Shown here piece by piece: positions 16,437 to 23,871 of a stretch of 36,629 nucleotides of DNA (positions are counted from its first letter, which is position 1; every line of letters starts with the position of its first letter). A model generated the notes under the pieces. The model saw only the letters and a program-made list of their open reading frames with translations, was not told where the DNA came from and did no database searches. Origin of the DNA: Chryseobacterium lathyri (GTDB taxonomy: Bacteria; Bacteroidota; Bacteroidia; Flavobacteriales; Weeksellaceae). The DNA lies in contig NZ_QNFY01000022.1 of assembly GCF_003290185.1 (NCBI RefSeq), forward strand, positions 1 to 36,629, written 5' to 3'. Both the position numbers and the translations under genes were made by a program.

Positions 16437-17846
16437 ATGAAAATCAAACTATTACTGGCTTTTTCTTTTTGGATGCTTCTTGTAGCAGTATCGTGCAATA
16501 AAGATGATATTACTTTTGATGCTCCATCACAGCAGTTAAGTTTTTCAAGGGACACTGTATTCTGTGATACGGTCTATCACCAGGTACGTTCTGAAACATA
16601 TTTTGTAAAAGTATATAATAATGAGGATAAGGATGTTTTAATTCCGAGGATCAATCTGGAAAAAGGAAGTGCATCATTATATAGGATCAATGTAGACGGG
16701 AAACCAGGCTATGATTTCAAGGATGTACCATTGAGAAAGAAAGACAGTATGTATATTTTTGTGGAAATCGCACCTGAAGCTACCGGACCCGAGGCTATAG
16801 CTGAAGACAAGATCCTTTTCAGCAGTGGTGCTGGACAGCAACATGTGACTTTATTTTCCGTTGTTCAGGATGCGGAATTTTTCATCGAAACACCAGGCAA
16901 TCCTAATGTAATTGCTACCCATACAACATGGAATAATAATAAGGCCAAGATCATCTATGGAGATCTAACCATCAATCCCAATATCACACTGGACATCCAG
17001 GCGGGAACTAAAGTTTACTTTCACAAAAACAGCGGTATGAAGGTGTCATCTGGTGCAACCTTAAACATCAACGGAGCTTTTGATAATGAAGTGATCCTGC
17101 GTGGAGACAGAAATGACCCATATTATGATACAATTCCCAAGAACTGGAATTCTATCCGAATGGAACCCAATTCTATCCTCAATATGAATTTTGCAAGACT
17201 TTTCGGAGGAACAAGAGGACTGGATATGAAACAAAATACGGCAAATATCAAAAACTCATTCATCCATACTTTCTTTGAATACGGTATTTATGCAGTGGGT
17301 TCAACGGTTACGGCTAATAATTTAGTGATGAACAACTGTGGAGAATCGTGTATCGGGATTTTCAGAGGTGGAAATCACAGCTATACCCATGCCACAATTG
17401 CGAATTATTCTAAAACAATGGGATCTTTTAACAGAAATGGAATTATGGCAGCCAATGAATGGAAAAATGCCGCAGGAACTACAGAACAGGGAGCGCTTCA
17501 ACGACTTGATATAAAAAACAGTATCGTCTTTTCAGACAGGGATAATTCGGTTAATTTTGAGCAGACACCGGGACAGCAGTTTGAATTCCTTATTCAAAAC
17601 TCCCTCATCAAATATTCAGGAGTACCCGAAGCCGGATTTAATTTTGACACCAGTCCTAATGTAATACAAAGTATTAAAAATCAGGATCCTCAGTTCCTCA
17701 ATTATTTTGCAGCGAAGATGAACCTACGGGTAAAAACAACATCTCCCGCAAGAGGAAAAGGCAACGTCACTGTAGCCGGAACTGTACCTTTTGATATTGT
17801 GAATGTGTCAAGAACAACTAACCCTACCCTTGGAGCCTATCAATAA
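16437..17846 (+). CDS. Right-handed beta-helix lipoprotein
   Basis: The 469-residue protein is exported as a lipoprotein: lipobox VAVSC with the lipidated Cys20, followed by NKDD, a sequence common for outer-membrane sorting. An Ig-like N-terminal region (about 30-150) contains RDTVFCDTVYHQV and DVPLRKKDSMYIFVEI. From about residue 150 the sequence is rich in short strands with Asn ladders (DLTINPNITLDIQAGTKVYF, GATLNINGAF, NIKNSFIHT, LDIKNSIVFSD), typical of a right-handed parallel beta-helix. Such folds often bind or cleave glycans, but I see no catalytic signature. Its stop overlaps the MazG-like start by one base (TAATG), so the two are coupled, though a functional link is not obvious. 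Confidence 0.7.
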   Translation: MKIKLLLAFSFWMLLVAVSCNKDDITFDAPSQQLSFSRDTVFCDTVYHQVRSETYFVKVYNNEDKDVLIPRINLEKGSASLYRINVDGKPGYDFKDVPLRKKDSMYIFVEIAPEATGPEAIAEDKILFSSGAGQQHVTLFSVVQDAEFFIETPGNPNVIATHTTWNNNKAKIIYGDLTINPNITLDIQAGTKVYFHKNSGMKVSSGATLNINGAFDNEVILRGDRNDPYYDTIPKNWNSIRMEPNSILNMNFARLFGGTRGLDMKQNTANIKNSFIHTFFEYGIYAVGSTVTANNLVMNNCGESCIGIFRGGNHSYTHATIANYSKTMGSFNRNGIMAANEWKNAAGTTEQGALQRLDIKNSIVFSDRDNSVNFEQTPGQQFEFLIQNSLIKYSGVPEAGFNFDTSPNVIQSIKNQDPQFLNYFAAKMNLRVKTTSPARGKGNVTVAGTVPFDIVNVSRTTNPTLGAYQ

Positions 17847-18172
17847 TGGAAATCACAAAGTTGCAGGAACAGGTTGACGAATGGATAAAAACCATAGGAG
17901 TCCGCTATTTTAATGAACTGACCAATATGGCTATGCTGACCGAAGAAGTAGGTGAAGTAGCCCGCATCATCGCCAGAAGATATGGTGAACAAAGCGAAAA
18001 GGAAAGCGATAAAAACAAAGATCTCGGTGAAGAGCTGGCAGATGTACTGTTTGTCACCTTATGTTTAGCCAATCAGACCGGAGTGAACTTACAGGAAGCT
18101 TTCGACAAGAAAATGAAAATCAAAACAGACCGTGATAAAGAACGGCATCAGAACAACGAGAAGTTGAAATAA
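17846..18172 (+). CDS. MazG-like nucleotide pyrophosphohydrolase
   Basis: The 108-residue all-alpha protein carries the MazG metal-binding motifs: EEVGE (33-37) and EELAD (62-66). Proteins of this family hydrolyse (d)NTPs to monophosphates and pyrophosphate and help to clear abnormal nucleotides. Its length suits a single-domain MazG-like enzyme. It overlaps the lipoprotein stop by one base and is followed by a hairpin (18189-18225) before aroA. Substrate cannot be told from sequence. Confidence 0.85.
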   Translation: MEITKLQEQVDEWIKTIGVRYFNELTNMAMLTEEVGEVARIIARRYGEQSEKESDKNKDLGEELADVLFVTLCLANQTGVNLQEAFDKKMKIKTDRDKERHQNNEKLK

Positions 18173-18188
18173 TAAATAGATATGAGAT

Positions 18189-18225
18189 GTCAGATATCAG
18201 ACTTTAAAACAATCTGATATCTGAC
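18189..18225. repeat. 13-bp perfect inverted repeat between the MazG-like gene and aroA
   Basis: GTCAGATATCAGA (18189-18201) and TCTGATATCTGAC (18213-18225) are perfect complements around an 11-base loop. There is no T-run, so it is not a standard terminator; it may be a dispersed palindromic element or an mRNA-processing hairpin. Confidence 0.75.
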
Positions 18226-18261
18226 GCCTGTTATCTAAATATCTTTTAAATTGCAGAAATA

Positions 18262-19488
18262 ATGAAGTTAGAAAAATCAAAATTAGCATCAGATAAAACA
18301 GTTCAGATCAGCGGTTCGAAAAGTATTTCGAATCGTTTGTTGATTTTAGAAAGTTTATTCAAGAATATACAGATCGGGAATCTGTCTAATTCCCAGGACA
18401 CCCAGCTGCTGAAAAAAGCATTGTCTGAAAATACAGAAACCGTAGACATCCACCATGCAGGAACAGCCATGCGCTTCCTTACTTCTTATTATTCTATCCT
18501 TGAAGGGAAAACCACTGTTCTTACAGGATCCAAAAGGATGAAGGAAAGACCCATTAAAAATCTAGTCAACGCATTAAAAGACCTGGGTGTTGAAATTGAA
18601 TATCTGGAAAATGAAGGCTTCCCACCGCTAAAGATCACAGGAAAGAAAATCACTCAAAAACAGGTCAATGTTCCGGCCAATATATCCAGCCAGTTCATTA
18701 CTTCTTTGCTTCTGATTGCCGGAAAACTTGAAAACGGACTGGAAATTAACCTGGTGGGTGAAGTTACTTCGAGATCCTATATAGAAATGACGCTGGATAT
18801 CCTGACAAGATTCGGAATAAAAAACAGCTTTGAAGGAAACACAGTTAAAGTGGAACCGTTTGATGTGAATGGCAAATTGTCCGCCACAAGTTACGAAGTG
18901 GAAAGTGACTGGAGCTCGGCTTCGTACTTCTACTCGATCTGTGCACTGGGAAGAGAAACCATCCATCTGAAAAGCTTTTACAAAGAATCCACCCAGGGAG
19001 ATTCTGCCATTGCCAAGATCTATAAAGACTTTTTCGGTATTGATACGACTTTTACTGAAGACGAACATAAGATTACCCTTCAGCCGGAACCTGATTTTAT
19101 TTTCCCGGAAAAAATCGTCCTGGATATGAATAACTGCCCGGATATTGCCCAGACACTTTGTGTAACAGCAGCAGCCTTAAAAATTCCTTTTGAAATTTCC
19201 GGACTGGGCACTTTAAGGGTAAAAGAAACCGACAGGCTACAGGCCTTATATAATGAACTGAAAAAACTGGGCACTGAAACAGAAATTACAGACCTTACCA
19301 TCAAGTCTGTGAGTTTCGGGGAACCGGAAGAAAATATTTCTATCGCCACTTACCAGGATCATAGAATGGCGATGAGTTTTGCTCCTTTCTGCCTTATTAA
19401 AGAACTTACTATTGAAGAGGAGGATGTCGTGGAAAAGTCTTATCCGATGTTCTGGAAAGACCTGAATGACATAATGATTAAAGGATAG
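18262..19488 (+). CDS. aroA: 3-phosphoshikimate 1-carboxyvinyltransferase (EPSP synthase)
   Basis: The 408-residue enzyme joins shikimate-3-phosphate and phosphoenolpyruvate in aromatic amino-acid synthesis. Visible motifs in order: SGSKSISNRLL (substrate binding), HAGTAMRFLTSYYS, NISSQFITSLLL, DWSSASYFYS, the catalytic-Asp block NNCPDIAQT, RVKETDRLQAL and YQDHRMAMSFA. It is slightly short for the family (about 420-450), as in other flavobacterial sequences. The GTAMRF motif replaces the usual GTAMRP, a substitution to note because that position is linked to inhibitor binding in other AroA proteins. The gene is preceded by a palindrome and followed closely by a secreted protein gene. Confidence 0.95.
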   Translation: MKLEKSKLASDKTVQISGSKSISNRLLILESLFKNIQIGNLSNSQDTQLLKKALSENTETVDIHHAGTAMRFLTSYYSILEGKTTVLTGSKRMKERPIKNLVNALKDLGVEIEYLENEGFPPLKITGKKITQKQVNVPANISSQFITSLLLIAGKLENGLEINLVGEVTSRSYIEMTLDILTRFGIKNSFEGNTVKVEPFDVNGKLSATSYEVESDWSSASYFYSICALGRETIHLKSFYKESTQGDSAIAKIYKDFFGIDTTFTEDEHKITLQPEPDFIFPEKIVLDMNNCPDIAQTLCVTAAALKIPFEISGLGTLRVKETDRLQALYNELKKLGTETEITDLTIKSVSFGEPEENISIATYQDHRMAMSFAPFCLIKELTIEEEDVVEKSYPMFWKDLNDIMIKG

Positions 19489-19509
19489 TAAGCTTTGAAA
19501 AATTCTAAT

Positions 19510-19998
19510 ATGATAAAAAAGCATGTATTCTTTTTTTCTCTGTTGATCCCTATGTTTTCATGGGCACAGTATCTGTTGCTTAATGAGGAGACTATTTTTG
19601 CATTTCAGACGAAAAATGGTAAGACCATGTCTTTGGTTAAAGATAAAAAGAACAGTTACATTCAATATCGGTTTGGAAGTAAAGACCGTGTAGAAATGGA
19701 ATTTCCAGCCACAAGAACCAAAGAAAGCTGGAAGCAGTTTACATACAGCTCTTACCATAGAGGTGGCGGAAAACAAAATGCAGGCATGGACCTCAGCTAT
19801 CTGACATTTACCAAAAACAACTACAAATATCAACTGTTCAGAACCTATACTGCAGAAGATGAATCGTTTTCTACCGGCATTACCGTCACTGACAGCAAAG
19901 GAAAAGAAACTGATATTACAGGAGTTTATAAAACCATCAAAGGCTGCATATGTAATCTGGAAAACACAGATGTTAAGAAAGAGGATTTTGGTTCATAA
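19510..19998 (+). CDS. Small secreted protein of unknown function
   Basis: A 162-residue protein with a signal peptide (MIKKHVFFFSLLIPMFSWAQ). The ATG at 19510 starts it cleanly; an in-frame TTG 15 bases upstream adds nothing recognisable. The mature part is beta-rich with an HRGGGK loop and a KGCIC cysteine pair near the C-terminus. It starts 21 bases after aroA and is 15 bases from the next gene. I do not recognise a family. Confidence 0.6.
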   Translation: MIKKHVFFFSLLIPMFSWAQYLLLNEETIFAFQTKNGKTMSLVKDKKNSYIQYRFGSKDRVEMEFPATRTKESWKQFTYSSYHRGGGKQNAGMDLSYLTFTKNNYKYQLFRTYTAEDESFSTGITVTDSKGKETDITGVYKTIKGCICNLENTDVKKEDFGS

Positions 19999-20013
19999 TT
20001 TAATCCTGTTAAA

Positions 20014-20688
20014 ATGAAACAACTTTTTTCTCTTGCTGCGTCTTTATTAATTGTAGAATTTCACGCCCAGAACCTGAAAGATTTTACAGCACCGAAAGGT
20101 TATCAAAAAATTGCCGAAGCCAAAGGAGATCTGGACAAAGACGGACAAGATGAAACGGTAATCATTTTTAATACCGATAAAAAAATTAATACGGATGACC
20201 ACGATGATTTTCTGAGAACATTCTTTATCCTAAAAAATATAGACGGAAAACTTAAGATCTGGAAACAAAACAATACGGTTCTTTTTTCCAGCGGAATGGG
20301 GTTTTATTCAGAAGATAATACGCCACCGGAACTATCTATTAAAAATAACACGCTCTCTATTACCCAAATATTCAATACCAATTCGAGACATACACAGACT
20401 TATCAACATACTTTCAGATTTCAGAATGGTGATTTCTACCTCATTGGTTCCCATGACAGATTTGAAGACACCTGTGAGTTCAATTACCTGACAGAGATCA
20501 ATTTTTCAACAGGGAAAGTAATTACAGATGAAGAATATTCCTCCTGTGATGATGAAGAAAAGGATATTCCGAAAGATATTCACAAAGAATTCGTCCATCC
20601 ATTTAAAACTTTGATCAAAATGAACAATTTCAGGATTGGGGAAAACAAATTTAAAGTACCCGGCTTAAAAAAAGAATTGAATTACTGA
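20014..20688 (+). CDS. Secreted protein of unknown function with a Ca-binding-like motif
   Basis: A 224-residue protein with a short signal peptide (MKQLFSLAASLLIVEFHAQ). The segment KGDLDKDGQDETVI resembles a Dx[DN]xDG calcium-binding loop as in dockerin or FG-GAP-type repeats. The middle is beta-rich and the C-terminus is charged with CDDEEK. It follows the previous small secreted gene by 15 bases, suggesting a two-gene unit that ends at the strong hairpin at 20702-20731. Function unknown. Confidence 0.65.
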   Translation: MKQLFSLAASLLIVEFHAQNLKDFTAPKGYQKIAEAKGDLDKDGQDETVIIFNTDKKINTDDHDDFLRTFFILKNIDGKLKIWKQNNTVLFSSGMGFYSEDNTPPELSIKNNTLSITQIFNTNSRHTQTYQHTFRFQNGDFYLIGSHDRFEDTCEFNYLTEINFSTGKVITDEEYSSCDDEEKDIPKDIHKEFVHPFKTLIKMNNFRIGENKFKVPGLKKELNY

Positions 20689-20701
20689 AAATCAACCAGA
20701 T

Positions 20702-20737
20702 AAATAAGCAGAATAAAAATTCTGCTTATTTCTTTTT
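20702..20737 (+). terminator. Strong terminator
   Basis: AAATAAGCAGAAT (20702-20714) and ATTCTGCTTATTT (20719-20731) form a perfect 13-bp stem with an AAAA loop and a downstream T-run, ending the two small secreted-protein genes. Confidence 0.85.
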
Positions 20738-20741
20738 TACG

Positions 20742-20774
20742 TTGTCCACATACTTATCCACAGAGTTATCCACA
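20742..20774 (+). promoter_or_regulatory. Three 12-nt-phased DnaA boxes
   Basis: TTGTCCACA (20742-20750), TTATCCACA (20754-20762) and TTATCCACA (20766-20774) are direct repeats with starts exactly 12 bases apart. The last two are perfect copies of the classical DnaA box; the first differs by one base. They lie in a 273-base gap between a terminator and the short-chain dehydrogenase gene. Such arrays occur in replication origins and in DnaA-controlled or DnaA-titrating sites. No dnaA gene is nearby. Which role applies here is not decidable from this window. Confidence 0.75.
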
Positions 20775-20961
20775 TTTATAAATACCTTTTCACTTACCTA
20801 TTCAAAAAAATAAGATATAGCTGATGATTTTGTTTCTGAACAATTATACCGTAATAAATAATAGAGTTCCTGTTTCTTTTTTTACATTTGCTGAAAATAC
20901 GGTTTGTGCTGAGACACAGCAGCCGGAAGAAAAACAAAAGTCTAAAATTATAAACAATCCA

Positions 20962-21750
20962 ATGACTATTATCATCACTGGAACCTCATCAGGAATAGGT
21001 TTTGTACTGGCCGAATATTTCGGAAAAAAAGGCCATAAAGTATACGGTTTAAGCCGGAAACATACGGAAAGTCAGTATTTCAGGTCTATTCCGACAGATG
21101 TTACCGATAATACGGCCGTTCAGAATGCTATTGCTGAAGTTTTAAAAACAGAATCAAAGATCGATATACTGATCAACAATGCAGGAATGGGAATGGTAGG
21201 GGCTGTGGAAGATTCTACTAAGGAAGACATTTTAAAACTGTTCAACCTGAATCTTGTAGGAGCTGTCCAGATGATGAGTGCCGTTCTTCCGACAATGCGT
21301 GAAAATAAGTTCGGAAAAATCATCAATATTTCAAGTATAGGAAGTGAAATGGGACTTCCGTTCCGGGGCTTTTATTCTGCCTCCAAATCAGCTTTGGATA
21401 AGGTAACTGAAGCCATGAGGTATGAGGTATATCCATGGAACATCGATGTATGCTCACTTCATCTTGGTGATATCAAAACAAATATCGCAGAGAACAGAGT
21501 AAAAACACAGGTTTCCGAACCGTACAAAAGCATATTTGACAAAGTTTATACCTTGATGAACTCGCATGTAGGAGACGGAACCGAACCTCTTGAAGTGGCA
21601 GCTTATGTCGAAAAGCTTTTGGATAAAAATAAATGGAAGGCTCATTATTATTTCGGTAAATTCGGACAAAAGATTGGTGTTCCGCTGAAATGGATTCTTC
21701 CTCAGGGAACCTATGAAAATCTGATGAAAAAATATAATAAACTGGATTAA
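20962..21750 (+). CDS. Short-chain dehydrogenase/reductase (SDR)
   Basis: The 262-residue product is a classical SDR: cofactor motif TGTSSGIG (residues 6-13), NNAG at about 75, and catalytic YSASK (Tyr138, Lys142) after a Ser in ISSIGS. ATG 20962 is preferred to the upstream ATG at 20824, because the 46 extra codons are unlike any SDR and TGTSSGIG would then not be near the N-terminus. A TACATTTG box (20883-20890) could serve as the promoter, with a leader of about 65 bases. Substrate is unknown. Confidence 0.85.
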   Translation: MTIIITGTSSGIGFVLAEYFGKKGHKVYGLSRKHTESQYFRSIPTDVTDNTAVQNAIAEVLKTESKIDILINNAGMGMVGAVEDSTKEDILKLFNLNLVGAVQMMSAVLPTMRENKFGKIINISSIGSEMGLPFRGFYSASKSALDKVTEAMRYEVYPWNIDVCSLHLGDIKTNIAENRVKTQVSEPYKSIFDKVYTLMNSHVGDGTEPLEVAAYVEKLLDKNKWKAHYYFGKFGQKIGVPLKWILPQGTYENLMKKYNKLD

Positions 21751-21855
21751 TTTCAGTTATTAAAAAATTATTGAAACTGCTTTTAAACCGTTAAGATATA
21801 TTGAGTTATTAAGAACTATAAGCATGCTCTGTTAATGGTTTATATAAATTGAACA

Positions 21856-23460
21856 TTGAAGTTATTTCTAAAAATATTTTTTATCCTGTTCTGCGTTTTT
21901 GTACAAGCGCAGAAGAAGCAGTATTGGCTTATTGATACGGAAACCAATATCAGAAAAAAGGTAAATGATTCTGTTTCAGCAGTGAAATTTCTGGACTCCC
22001 TGTCCCAAAGCAATTACTTCTTCACTAAGCTGAAAGAGGTGAAAGTGAAAGGTGACAGTACAGAAATTTTCTATGATAAAGGAAAAAACTTTAATGAAAC
22101 CTATGTAGACCTTTCTGATTCTGTTGCCTTGAAATTAAAGATCCAGAAGGATTTTTTTACTAAAAATTTAGATTCAACCAAGAAAAGCATCAACAAAAGA
22201 TATATTGATGACGGATATTCTTTCAGCCGTCTTAAATCTAAATATAAAGGCCAGAAAAACGGTTATCCTGTCATAGAACTGGATATCAACAAAAATGATA
22301 AGCGGAAGATTGACAATTTTGTAGTCAAAGGTTACGAAAGGGTCCCTAAAAGGTTTATGAAAAACCTGGAAAAGGAATTCAAAGGAAAGACTTATGATGA
22401 CAAAAATCTTCTGGCCATCAGCAAAAATTTTCAAAGCCATGCTTTTGTAACCCTTGAACGGCCTCCCCAAACCTTATTCACTAAAGACTCCACAAGCATT
22501 TACCTGTTTATGGAAAAGAAAAAGACCAATACGTTTGATGGGGTGATTGGTTTCGGGAACGATAAAACAGAAAAATTCACATTGAACGGAACCCTGAACG
22601 TCAACTTCAGGAATATGTTCAACGGCTTTGAAACTGTCAATCTTTACTGGCAGAGAAACCCTGATAAAGGGCAGACTTTTGATCTTCAGACTGACATTCC
22701 TTATCTTCTAAAATCTAATGTAGGGATGAACCTGAAAGTCAATATTTTCAGACAGGATTCTACTTTCGCGAATGTAAAATTCCTTCCTGCTTTCTATTAT
22801 CATATCAATAACCGCAACAAGATCGGACTCAGAGGCACCCTGGAATCCTCCAGTATCATAGACACTTTATATGTTCAGGGTAAGGATTATAATAAAAAAG
22901 GGCTCGGGATCTGGTTTGAAATGACAGAACCTACAGATATTGACCTTTTCCTTTACAAGACAAGGATCAATGCCGGCTATGATTACCTGACAACGACCTA
23001 TACCAAAGATAATATTAAGGCTAACCAGAATCAGTTTTATTTCTTCGGCGAACATAATTATCATATTTCCGGAAACCATTTTCTCAATATAAAGGCAGAA
23101 GGCGCCATGATGGATTCCAAGGTTGAATTCTCTGCCAATGAACTATATCGTTTTGGAGGCTGGAATTCTATGCGCGGGTTCAATGAGAAATCCCTTGCCG
23201 CCGACTTCTATTATTACGCAGGCCTGGAATACCGTTACCTCATTGGAAGTCAAGCATTCTTTGATTTCTTTGGGCAGTACGGACAGCTTAACAACAAATC
23301 CTTAAATGTTAAACCTAAACTTTACAGTGTAGGGCTTGGATTCAACTTCTTTATCCCGATCGGATTGATGAGTTTCCAGCTTTCAAACGGTAATGAGTTT
23401 GGAAATCCGTTTAAGTTTAACGATATTAAAATCCATTGGGGGATCCTGAGTAGATTTTAA
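21856..23460 (+). CDS. Omp85/BamA-family outer membrane protein
   Basis: The 534-residue protein starts with TTG at 21856, chosen because the next residues form a complete signal peptide (MKLFLKIFFILFCVFVQAQ). The N-terminal half (about 20-225) contains at least one POTRA-like domain (IDNFVVKGYERVPKRFMKNLEKEFKGK). The C-terminal half is a beta-barrel ending in an aromatic residue (SRF). The loop-6 motif RGF is at residues 440-442 (GWNSMRGFNEKS), the hallmark of the Omp85 family (BamA/TamA/ShlB). It is shorter than BamA (about 800-900), so a specialised insertase or two-partner-type transporter is more likely than BamA itself. No obvious partner gene is adjacent. Confidence 0.8.
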   Translation: MKLFLKIFFILFCVFVQAQKKQYWLIDTETNIRKKVNDSVSAVKFLDSLSQSNYFFTKLKEVKVKGDSTEIFYDKGKNFNETYVDLSDSVALKLKIQKDFFTKNLDSTKKSINKRYIDDGYSFSRLKSKYKGQKNGYPVIELDINKNDKRKIDNFVVKGYERVPKRFMKNLEKEFKGKTYDDKNLLAISKNFQSHAFVTLERPPQTLFTKDSTSIYLFMEKKKTNTFDGVIGFGNDKTEKFTLNGTLNVNFRNMFNGFETVNLYWQRNPDKGQTFDLQTDIPYLLKSNVGMNLKVNIFRQDSTFANVKFLPAFYYHINNRNKIGLRGTLESSSIIDTLYVQGKDYNKKGLGIWFEMTEPTDIDLFLYKTRINAGYDYLTTTYTKDNIKANQNQFYFFGEHNYHISGNHFLNIKAEGAMMDSKVEFSANELYRFGGWNSMRGFNEKSLAADFYYYAGLEYRYLIGSQAFFDFFGQYGQLNNKSLNVKPKLYSVGLGFNFFIPIGLMSFQLSNGNEFGNPFKFNDIKIHWGILSRF

Positions 23461-23479
23461 AAAGATCTTTCATTCTTAT

Positions 23480-23488
23480 TTATCCACA
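23480..23488 (+). promoter_or_regulatory. Isolated DnaA box
   Basis: A perfect TTATCCACA, 2.7 kb from the three-box cluster. A single 9-mer of this kind could occur by chance. Confidence 0.4.
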
Positions 23489-23554
23489 ATCTTCAGCAAA
23501 TCAATTTTTAATTGATTACTGGTCTGCATTCTTAAATAAAGCATCACAAAACTC

Positions 23555-23595
23555 AAACTTTGCGTTAAATCATATGTTTTTTTAACGCAAAGTTT
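23555..23595. repeat. 15-bp perfect inverted repeat
   Basis: AAACTTTGCGTTAAA (23555-23569) and TTTAACGCAAAGTTT (23581-23595) enclose an 11-base loop. The AACGCAAAG core resembles palindromic intergenic repeats of flavobacteria. It follows the Omp85 gene by about 95 bases, with no T-run directly after it. Confidence 0.75.
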
Positions 23596-23851
23596 AAAGA
23601 AGTGTGTTCTATTTCTAGATAAGCAAAGAAGTGTGGCTGCGACACTGAATAAGCATTCGTTTTCAGTTAGTAAGAAATTTTGATGAAAATGCAATGATTT
23701 TTAAAGGCATAATATATAGTATAATAAAAGGAAATATTAAAGTATAACATCCTTTTCAGTTTTATTATTATGTTAAATATTCCTGTTAAAAAATATTAAA
23801 ATAGTATTTTTATTTTAATACCACATTAAAATACTGGTAACACTGCACCGC

Positions 23852-23859
23852 TAAATTTG
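23852..23859 (+). promoter_or_regulatory. Putative -7 box of the SusC gene
   Basis: TAAATTTG fits TAnnTTTG and ends 12 bases before ATG 23872, giving a near-leaderless mRNA if used. The overlap with the in-frame TTG at 23857 argues against initiation there. Confidence 0.45.
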
Positions 23860-23871
23860 TCCTCAAAAAAA

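Larger units (their letters stand above)
23461..23871. other. 411-base intergenic region upstream of the SusCD locus
   Basis: It holds an isolated perfect DnaA box (TTATCCACA, 23480-23488), a 15-bp inverted repeat (23555-23595) and an AT-rich stretch leading to the putative SusC promoter. A minus-strand 72-codon frame crosses it but shows no family features. Confidence 0.5.

Noticed and set aside
20824..20961. 46-codon N-terminal extension of the SDR
   Set aside because: The SDR cofactor motif should be near the N-terminus and the extension is unlike the family; ATG 20962 is preferred.
20689..20961. Calling the DnaA-box region oriC
   Set aside because: Only three boxes, no dnaA or other origin-linked genes, and the rRNA orientation at the right edge argues against it; kept as a finding only.
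23476..23694. Minus-strand 72-codon frame in the pre-SusC gap
   Set aside because: It runs through the palindrome and AT-rich spacer and has no family resemblance.
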